A DNA stretch of 64,000 nucleotides, from contig JAQGDQ010000010.1 in assembly GCA_030141605.1 (NCBI GenBank), forward strand, positions 419,501 through 483,500, given 5' to 3'. Made by a program: the position numbers and the translations under genes. Of this stretch, positions 1 through 10,087 are shown one piece after another (position 1 is the stretch's first letter; each line of letters begins with the position of its first letter). The notes under the pieces are model-generated. The model made no database searches, had not been told where the DNA came from, and saw nothing but the letters and a program-made list of their open reading frames with translations. The stretch is from Tubiluchus corallicola (taxonomy: Eukaryota > Priapulida > Priapulimorpha > Priapulimorphida > Tubiluchidae).

Positions 1-196
1 AAGAAGTTCAAATGCTCATTGTTAAAGCTGGCAGTGCAAACCATTTGTGGGATGGTCTGAATAGTTAGGTTCTGACTATGGAGTGGGCAACTAGAAGGTT
101 CCTGGATGCTCACCATTACACCTTCAACAGTAATTGAGTCCAATGACCAATCATATAGGTTGCCGGAATAAGAACAGCCACTTTCGTACATTTGAG
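1..196 (-). CDS. Pentraxin domain exon E and C-terminal tail (runs off window)
   Basis: The acceptor is tcag with phase 1 in. The exon encodes [20 protein letters not shown], then a hydrophobic stretch ending EPSSCP and a tail. GNLYDWSL followed by a G-x-V/M strand and E-P matches the conserved pentraxin C-terminus (GNxxDWxAL…KP). Two cysteines absent from short pentraxins flank this strand. The exon is cut by the window edge. Its paralogue at 13,803-13,535 is about the same up to EHLN, then diverges and stops. Confidence 0.85.
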
Positions 197-3100
197 CTGA
201 AAAAAAACATTTAAAATGCACATGCATTCTTGTGCTCGACATGCACAATCACCTCTGTGTGCCGTCTGTGCATTAGAACACGACTAAATGCCATATGTAC
301 GTAAGTAATTGCTTTGGGGTATTTGACTGTAAGGGGTAATTGCTCCGTTTTTTAAACAGGTTACCAAAACAAACAAGATCGTGTAGCATTCAAGGCATAT
401 AAAGAGCTAGAAGGTGAGATAATGAAGACAAGTCCACAAAAGTAGAATTCATAACTAGCCTCTGTTGGTGAGAGGTGGCATCTATTGTTTTTCTTGATTT
501 AAATATGTATTTATTTCGTTCAGAAAAAAAAAAGATTTACAATATTAGGTATCACATTTATACGAGAAAAATCAATGAAATAATCCATAAGAAGGACTTG
601 CCTGTTTTAAACCTCATGGACCGACTGACATTTTTCATTACCATTTAATATTTCCATTTCATTATTTTCATTCACCACTTAATAAGTTTACGCAACGTTT
701 TAACTCCAACTGAAAAATCTATTATCATCATAAGCTGCTGCCTAGTTTTTTTTACCTATTGTTGCTGTCGTTTGCTTTCCAAGCATTAATGTTAATCCAG
801 TGACCATCCCTTTGAAACTTCGAGTGCCACCTGTAATGAACCCGCCACCCAGAGAACCTTGATATTGACCAATTATAAAGCATCTTGCGTCGCCTGTTCT
901 CATAACGTCAATATCCGTGTTTGTTCCGAAACCTGTACAACAAATTTCAAAATTAAAAACCTTATTCGACCCTTCATGCAATCAATTGAAAGATTGATAA
1001 TCACAAAATCATAAAATTGAAAACAAAATGGGAAAGAGAAAAAATTGAAGACAATATTGTATAAATTGAATCTAGAATTACATGAACAAAGACAGGACTA
1101 GAATTTCATTAAAACAAATTGTTTTAAAAAGTGTGAATGAAATCAATACAGAGAAGACACAATATAAATTATGTTAGTTGTTTTGGTGTTTTCAAACACA
1201 GGGACAGAATCAATTTAATCCCTTTTCAGGAATGACACCAACAAACAAGAATGGCGTAAATAACATTAACTTGAACGTCCCATTTTAAATTATCCTGAAT
1301 TAGAACTCCCAATAATATAGTGCAGTTAATCTGCTCAACAACCGCCCCACTCGTTTGCACAGATAATACAACAGCTTCATCTTTGCCAAATTTACTAAAC
1401 ATTTGTACCATCAATGTTGCATTAATTACTGCAGGTGCAAAGTTATACTCATACGTTCAACTACTCCATCAATCCATATACAGTAAGAATCGTCGCTATC
1501 ATCGTATCCTGCGCATATGAAATGCCATTCCCCGTCACGCAGATTTGTCGTACTCGATGTTGTTGACAGTACTCGTGTTCGCCTGTAATTAATTACAGTA
1601 AAGAAAAGTGAGTTTGTAATAGTTTATAGCTGCTGTTTATTGTTGCTTAATACTGCTGTCGCTGTATGGCTTGTGACGTGTTACGTTGTGAACCGTCGAG
1701 AGGGCATAGTAAACTTGCAAGTCATTATTTATAAAATTGCACATGTTATTAAATAGAATAACAAATGTAAGTACAAATAGCGAGGAACACAGACTACCCC
1801 TCAGTCTCCGGGTCACCTCCTTGGTATCCCTGAGTTGCGGGCTCCAACTCCTTTTGTTTAATCTCCTAATGCGCACTGAGCCTCTGCGCATAGGAGCACG
1901 TCATCAAATCTATAATGGTGACGCGTCCTTTCAAGTGGGTCGTATTAAGCTGACCGTAGCGTGATGTGCCGCACTTAACTCGGCTTCCGGCTGAGGCAAT
2001 AATTTAATCTTTAATCATCAGTTTGAAATACATTCTCTTTACTATGATGATGAAAGTACACAAATAAAATAAAATCAGTAAAATTCAGCACCTGTACAAT
2101 TATATCCCGCTTTCACTATGAAATTTTGAAATTGTTTATTATAATGAGTCAAATTAAAAATACATTGCACATAATCGTGAAAGTATTTTGTTAAAGAAAA
2201 GCATGCAAGGCTCGAACAACTTTCTGCTACAATTAAAACTAGACAGCTGTTTATGATTTAGTCATTAACTTAAGCTTCTCTAATGCGAACTAGAACTGCA
2301 AGTGGAACAGTAACACGTTCGCTGTACAATGCTTATACCGTGAAATGAAAAATGTTTGCTGACCTTTGTCTCAAGATCATAATGTCACTTATGTTGAATT
2401 CGCCGTACTTGACTACCTAATGTTTTAATGAAATAAGAATTTGTTATTTTAGGCCTGCAACCCCATGGATCAAAAGTCTGAAGGCTACATAATGCCGTCC
2501 GTGAATTTGCCATGCATGATTACCTAGGTCTAGACTCTACGTGTTTCACTTCGTTTCATTGAAATTGCAACTTATGACTTTTTGACGCGGGTTTACTTAC
2601 GCCATTCAATTTGCTTCTTCCGAACCTTTCAGTTGACGTACGTACTGCAAGTTACACTGTATTTATAATGTTGCTAATGTCCGTTGTACAAGACTCATTC
2701 ACATTACAAGTTTAGCGTCTTGAAATAAACAGCAACTTTACTAAACACTAACAAATTAAATGACAAAAACAGATTTTACATTATCGCAGCCATGTCGATC
2801 GTCCTGCTTTATTACAACACGTTAATGTTATGTGCACAGAGAAGGCAGACTGGAGAAAATGAACCAGCGTATGGATTTTTTTATCAAAAGAAGTCAGCTA
2901 ATTGAAAGAGAATATGACAGCTTTGAGTTAGAACATGAAAAAAACAATGGTAGTTTTCAGCTTAAATCACTTTTCAAGAAAAGTAAAAAATTATTGAAAA
3001 TTAATAGAAGAAACAAACATTCTAAAACAAAGACTTACATAGAATGTAAGAGGACTGACAAATTTAAGTAAACAGTTAGAGATTCTTGATTAGTTGAACA

Positions 3101-6100
3101 AAGAAAACTATGATATATTTTTTGTCAGTGAAACTTGGCTGAGCGATAATAATACAGTAGAACATTTTGCTATCCTATCTCTAAGTTTGTAATTTTTACT
3201 GTAAATAAAGTTCAGGTAGTTGTCTACTTGTCGAGCCTGTTAATAGTGAATGATCTATAATGTACAAAAAAGATAAATGAATAAAGATTGAATTGAATTG
3301 AGAATGACGGACCAAAATATTCGATTCCATCGATCAGTCGATGTGGAATTTGTTCTAGTATATTCCTGGAAAATTTCATAACAATCCACTACGAACTGGT
3401 AGATACGGTGGCTTGGTAGAGACATAGCAAAAATAAAAAAATAATTTATGAACTCGAAATTCCGACTTAGTAACTCGAAATTTCGACTTGGTATCTCGAA
3501 ATTTCGACTTAGTATCTCCAAATTTCGACTTAGTATCTCGAAATTTCGACATAGGATTCTATAGAAGCGCTGTTCTCATGGTGAAGTTTTGCATTAATAT
3601 CCGTTTCAACGTTTCTAATCAAGGTGTTCCCATTGCACACACGTGTGGGTGTGTGTTAGAAATTCCCATTTCATTTAACAAGTGTGAATATATTGAATGG
3701 CAATCTGCATTTATGCATGTTTTGCAAGCCCGTTACAGGGAGATGGACATCATATAATAATTTTGATTGTAGCCTACGTTGTATTTCAACTAGTTTAACT
3801 GTGTAAAGCAAATCAATTTTCTTTAAAAAATACGTTGTTCTTTTTAATTTTTTTAAAAAATTCCTGCTTATTGCTAAATCTAAACCTTTTGTAGGCAGAC
3901 GGGCTTAATGATATTTAAATTTAATTACTTAATGAAGCTGAAATGTGATCCTTTGGGTATCATAACATTTGCGCCACCTGTTCAACGCGGAACCTTTTGG
4001 CGTCATCGTTTTGTACTAGACATATAACATTATGGCCACTTTTGGGTCTTTTTTGGTTGTGCCGAACATTTAAGTGCCAAAACTGGTGACCACATGTCCT
4101 GTAAATTTCTTCAGCGTTGGTTTGAGTTATTTCCTCAATGTTGAACCACAAGGTGAAAATTTGTAAAGTTGTTTTCATTTTGCTCCTTTTTATCTTTTAA
4201 TAGCATTTTGTTTACATGCAACTTAGTCGAAATTTGCGTTTTCTTAAGTCGAAATTTCGAGTTAACAAATTGTTATTATATTTTTAATGTCTCTAAACAA
4301 GCCACCGTATGTAGAACCCTTAAACCGGGTTTATACTCGCCAGGCCACAGTTGCCGTCGAACTTATGTTACGCAACGCTGAAGTAGCCGATAAGAATGAC
4401 AAAGAGGTATTTCACTTGTGGCTTTTACAAATTATAGTGACTGAGCATCTTTTGCAAGATTAAAGCAACCCAACTCATCGGATACTAACTGGTCAAAAGG
4501 AACGCCTCCTAGTGACACCATTATAATTATATAACATGTCACTTATATACCTTGCCGGTTATTCAGCTTGACATAGGATAAATCATCACTTATCATCAAA
4601 AGCCAAATTTTTAACTATTAAATTTAATATACTAGTACCATCCCAGTTACACCTAAAGTGACATGACACTTAAAAAATTTCTGATTTTAAAATTAAAAAA
4701 CCACTTTTTGATTTCGATTTCCTTCCTGTTATGATATATCACTGATATTCTATCACATTTTGATTTAAATTGTACCAGACAACGCATTTGTCTACACTTG
4801 ACAATACCGCGCAGCACAAGTACTAACTTTTTAACAGCTATCTAGCACCTTGTCTAATTCGTTTTTTCTTATTCCCAATTAAGCAAGGATCCTGCTAGTC
4901 ACTCTACGCAGAGACTAGTAAAATAGACGTAAAACAACTGCAGTTACTGAATTGATTCGAAAGGCGGCTTTGCTTTATACACATGTCACGTGATGGTTAC
5001 AGTTAAGACTGACTCGTTGCTGTGGTATCTTTGACGTACAACAATTGCGCGTGCGCACAACGGAATTGTGAAAAGGCTTAATAATTTAGGTCGAGCCCCG
5101 GCCAAAAATCGGCATATTATTTCTTACATCCTACTGTTTTGTAAGATTTGAATTTTTTAAAATATTAAAATACTTCACTGCCTACCCGATTTCCGTACCA
5201 CGCAACCAAAGTCCAATAGCGTCATCAATAGATCGAAGGTAAAATTCTGTTCGATGATCCGTTCCAGCAGTTTGTGAAAAAAACGAAATCATTATATAAT
5301 CATCAAGACTATCAATATCTGGTTTTATCCACTGCAACAGAAAATATGTCATTATGAAAACGATTTATTAGGAGCCACACTAAAATGTACAGCTATAAAC
5401 ATCAGGCATCACACATTAAAAATCATAGAATAGAATGGAATGAAATTTATTCTTTCGTAGGATGCATAGAAAACATGACACGTACATGTTATTTCCATTA
5501 TGGTCCAAGAGTTAGTATAAAAATGAAATCACAAAAAATAGAAACTACTAAAAATGCCGAGATTATGTATAAATCAAATAATAATAAAAACGCTAGTTAA
5601 AACTTAATGTAGTGTAAATCATTGACTAATATCATAAACAACTATCATCAATTAAGAAAATATAAATGAAACAAAAGGATAAAAACTAAAGATGTTAATA
5701 TATTATAAACAACTAGTAATTACGAATTACTGCATGAATTAAAAATAATGTGAAATGCATAATTTTAAAAATTGTTGAATTAAAAGATGGTGAATAGACG
5801 AAAATATTAAAGCACAAAAGATCAGCAATGATTATGTAAAAAATATGGATAAGATCAAATTAGTAAAGCTAAAACACAGAATAAACATAAAAGAAAATTA
5901 AAAGTAATCTGAAATCTATAATGGTTATCTAAAGATCAAAATTTATAGTATTCTAAAACGGAATTACAATTCTAAAAAAATCTGAAGTCAAAAATCAGGT
6001 GTTAACTAGTGGGATTCCAGAAGACATTGTGTCACAAACAACCGTAATGTGTTTTATCTTTCTTTACATTAAGGAAGACGCTGCCGAATGATGATGATGA

Positions 6101-9100
6101 TGATTATGGTGGTGGTGGTGGTGGTGGTGGTGATGGTGATGATGGTGATTACGATAACCATGACGATGATGAGTATGACGGTGAAAGTTATGATTATAAT
6201 GACGAATGCAACCACGAAAACGACGACAAGAGTAACAAAAATGACGATGACAATAACGCTGTTTGTGTTAAGATAGACCCGTTCTTGTTTTTGCTTGGAA
6301 AATATTAATCACGCTGGCATATAAGTTTGTTGATCAGTTTATAGCTATTATAGAGCAAGGCAACTTATGGGTATCTTACATTTCTATAAATGTCTTTTGT
6401 TTTTGACGCACACCTAGATCAAGTCTACTAGTAACGCGCCCGTTTTCCGTCTGGGAGGTCGTGAGTTCGATACAGCGGCCGGGTCGCACAAAAGACTAAA
6501 AATTGTACCTGCTGTTGCTTCGCCTGGCAGACAATTAGTAATAAAAACAACTTGACGATAGTAAAAAGAATTAATGGGCCTAGTAATTCTGATAAAATAT
6601 ATAAGCAGTACAATTTCTTTCAATTTAACATGCTACAATGCAATTTAGAATTGATTGCAGCTGCGCTGTGTTTAAAAAATTAAAATCATTACATTCTAAG
6701 CATTCCATGCAATCTCTTTCCATATTAATCATTACCTGTCGGTTTCCTACCAAAGCCTTTTTTCTCACTGATCTCCTTGCCAAAATATTATATCCATTTT
6801 CTAACTGATAACTACTACAGTTCAATGTGCAACATATATGCCTTAAATTAAAACCCATTGCTGATTTAACAGTAAACAGAGCTTGGTGTGCCACAAATTT
6901 AACAATAGTGTTACTACTTTGGTTACAGATAAAGCAGATTTAATAAAACGTTTGATGTTGTCTTGAGCCGAACTGTCCATGTAATAATTTCAGTAAGCTA
7001 GTACCTCATTAAGCACAACGATTTGCGCCATTGGAGGTACTATTGCCCTACGACGTAACGGGTCAATTGTGCGATAACGCACACCACACACTTGCACCAC
7101 AAGTCCACTACCAGTTTCTTTACCCGCCAATTTTTTAACGAATTGTAGAAAATAGTAGAAGTTTAAAAACGTTTACGCTAATAAGTTTTCACCAGAAGTT
7201 CCGATTTTCATATGAACCTCTTCATCGAAACAAGCTCTTGATTGTGCGTATACACGTATAAAATTCACTACTTATATTGCCTCAAATATCCATTAAATAG
7301 ACTGCATGTTCGGAGCAGATCTGACTGATGACTTTAGCCGTCACTGACCACTGACCAGCAATGCGGATTAACGGAGGAAGCAGTGAACTCTATCAGTGTA
7401 CATGCATTCAGGAGTCGCTTGGAGAAATTCTTGAAGAAGACTGGGGTGTACAATACAAGCTTGTCCAAGCTTACATCGCCAACGATTACATTGCCATTTA
7501 GATGGTGATCATCAGTAAGTATCATTAAGTATTAGTAAGTTCAAAAAAGTAAATAAAAGCAAATGAAAAAATTATCAAAATTTTTCATTCGTAATGCAAG
7601 ACTTAATAGCTATAGATTCTGCGAGCGTAATACACATGAATTCTTTTCTGCGACAAGCTATATTATCACAGCATTGCAATAATACAGAATAATTTCTTGG
7701 AAAATTGTTAAAATAGTTAAAATTCCATCGATAGTATAGCTTATGGGTAATATTACAGATTCCCAGAAATTAACATGCTTTTAAAGTACGTACACTGAAA
7801 GTGTAATGATGCCTTTTAAATGTAAAAGCAAAACAAATTTTCGAAGAAAACCAGTACAAGTCCACCAAGTTCCGTGTTCGATCAGTCAATCTCTAGGCAG
7901 TCGGTCAGTTAGTCAACGGAATTCAGTTAGTTAGTTAATTAGTTAGCCAGTTAGTCAGTTGATCAATCAGTCTGCAATCAGTCAGTCAGTCAGTTACTTC
8001 ATTTAGTTGGCTAGCCAGTCACTCAGCAGTCAGTTAATCTGTCGAAGTGTCTGTCAGTCGATCAGTCAAATTTGTTGTAAAATTTTAATTATTGCACAGC
8101 CATTTAAGAAAAAATAATTTCTTGACTATTCCGCTACTTGACCAATTAACCACCTATCTATCTAGCCAACCAGGAAACAAACAAACGAATACCAGCCGAC
8201 GGTTCAGCAGGTCAACTGAGCTTCCAGTAATAATCAATCAATATTGATCAATCCATAGTCAGTCACTGGTTATTCGAGTAATTAACTGAAGCAAGCGAGT
8301 AGCCAAATCGCACACTTGTGTTCTTTTACTTACTATGCAGGCCGTCATTGCGCCTATCATTTGGTTGTCCTGGAAAGGATCATCTATTTTGATGTAGTCG
8401 GTAGCAGTATGCGCCATAAACACGACCATCGAACCTGTTTGACCAGCAGGTGATGCTGTAGCTGATGTGGTTACTGTGGTTTGATTAACTTCAAAACAGG
8501 TGATATTTAAGCCTAGAAATATTTTCATTTTCACTTCAAATTTATGAAAAGCACATTCCAAAAACGGTTAGTTACCGGTTTAGTCAAGATTTAAACTAGT
8601 TTATATAGGTTTAATATGCATTTCGATAACATGCTGAGTAGATGATGCTTGTGTAAACAAGCTCAACGTTCCAAACGGTCATCCCGCAACAAATAAGCAT
8701 TTCGGAATACAAGCATAACAAAGTCATAGTGTGACATTGGCCTTTATAAAATCACTTTGGGACCTCGTCGATTGTCGATCTGATCTGTAGAGCTGTAGAG
8801 TTCGTCTGTATACTTTGATAACTTTAATTCAGTTAACTAACCGCTAGATTACTTATCAAAGTGCTCATAAATTATTACTGATCAACTTATATTTCCCAGT
8901 GATTAAAACTTGTCCAGCTGGCAGATTATAGCTCCGAGTTACTGACCCCAGCAAGAAAACTCAGCCTGGGAGTGGATTAAGTTTTAGCACTTTCCAGGTT
9001 GATTGGCCTTAAAATATGCAATCAACGCTTACTGTATGTAGAATTTTAACTTCAACCCTGGGAACTAGGTACAGATAAGTGCAACACTTTGCTAGAGGGC

Positions 9101-9868
9101 GTATACTGAGTTTCTGCGGCGAGCAAAATCTGGGAACTTGGGGAGGATTCTTACTCTGGCTTCTGAGGAGAGAAGACGTCCTTTTCTCTTGTGCCTGGGT
9201 GCGGGAGATTAGACTGACGATCAGTGTTATGGTTGTGAAAGTTACCGCCACATCGTCATTTGTTACATTTGGCTTACTCTCTTTATTTTATTCTCTGCTG
9301 TTTCTATTCTGTAGCTGTTTTCGTTATTGCATCAAGCTCAAAAGCTGTTGTAAACATAAACTTTTTATGAACAAGTAATTTTGGACTATTAAGTAATCAA
9401 GGACAAGCATTCAAGGTCAGTTATTTGGACAAGTAATACTATTTAGGGTCAATCTGAGTTAAAGTCGGCACAATTGCATATAACCCTACACACTAGTACA
9501 CCACAATATTCCGTAAATTATTCTGTGGTTATTATAATTTTGATTACTTTTGTGAAATGAATTGCTGCATCAAAGATTAACATACCATTGTTAAGCAAAT
9601 AAATTCCATTTCTTGTATTTTCGATGTACTCGCTCTGATCGGTGTCTGCAAAGATACAAAATAATTTTTTGTGTAGACTATTAGGAGCAGCTGTACTCTT
9701 GTTATGTTGCGAATTGGGCGATTCGGGCTTTTTTGTTAGATGAGGTTGGGAGAGACGCTATTAGAACTTAGTTTATTCTGAATAAAACTATGGATTACAA
9801 CTGTCATAGCAAGTTGTTTCATTTTTACACAAACTCTATGTCTACCGGCCGGTTTCTTTTTCTCTCTG

Positions 9869-9967
<99 letters not shown>

Positions 9968-10015
9968 TTCTTTTTCTCATTTTTCTCATATGTATATAGA
10001 GTTTGTAAAATTAGA

Positions 10016-10087
<72 letters not shown>

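Larger units (their letters stand above)
3406..4307. mobile_element. TIR DNA transposon, about 0.9 kb, with TA flanks
   Basis: About 65 bp at the left end (starting CGGTGGCTTG, then tagagacat and ctcgaaattccgactta) reappear inverted at the right end (tctctaaacaagccaccg) with few differences. TA dinucleotides flank both ends, as for TA-targeting elements such as Tc1/mariner. Inside are AT-rich spacers, a tandem array of TCGAAATTTCGA palindromes, a HECT-like fragment on plus and a 72-codon unidentified frame on minus. No transposase was seen, so it is non-autonomous. It lies in an intron of the pentraxin gene. Confidence 0.75.

Noticed and set aside
1637-1964. Overlapping 84- and 75-codon frames in a GC-richer block
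   Set aside because: They overlap on opposite strands inside an intron, with no recognised motif.
7884-8066. CRISPR-like array
   Set aside because: Units are 4-bp drifted repeats without spacers, in an animal-type genome.
9009-9378. Overlapping 80- and 99-codon frames, possible solo LTR
   Set aside because: No direct-repeat ends, target duplication or retroelement motif was found.
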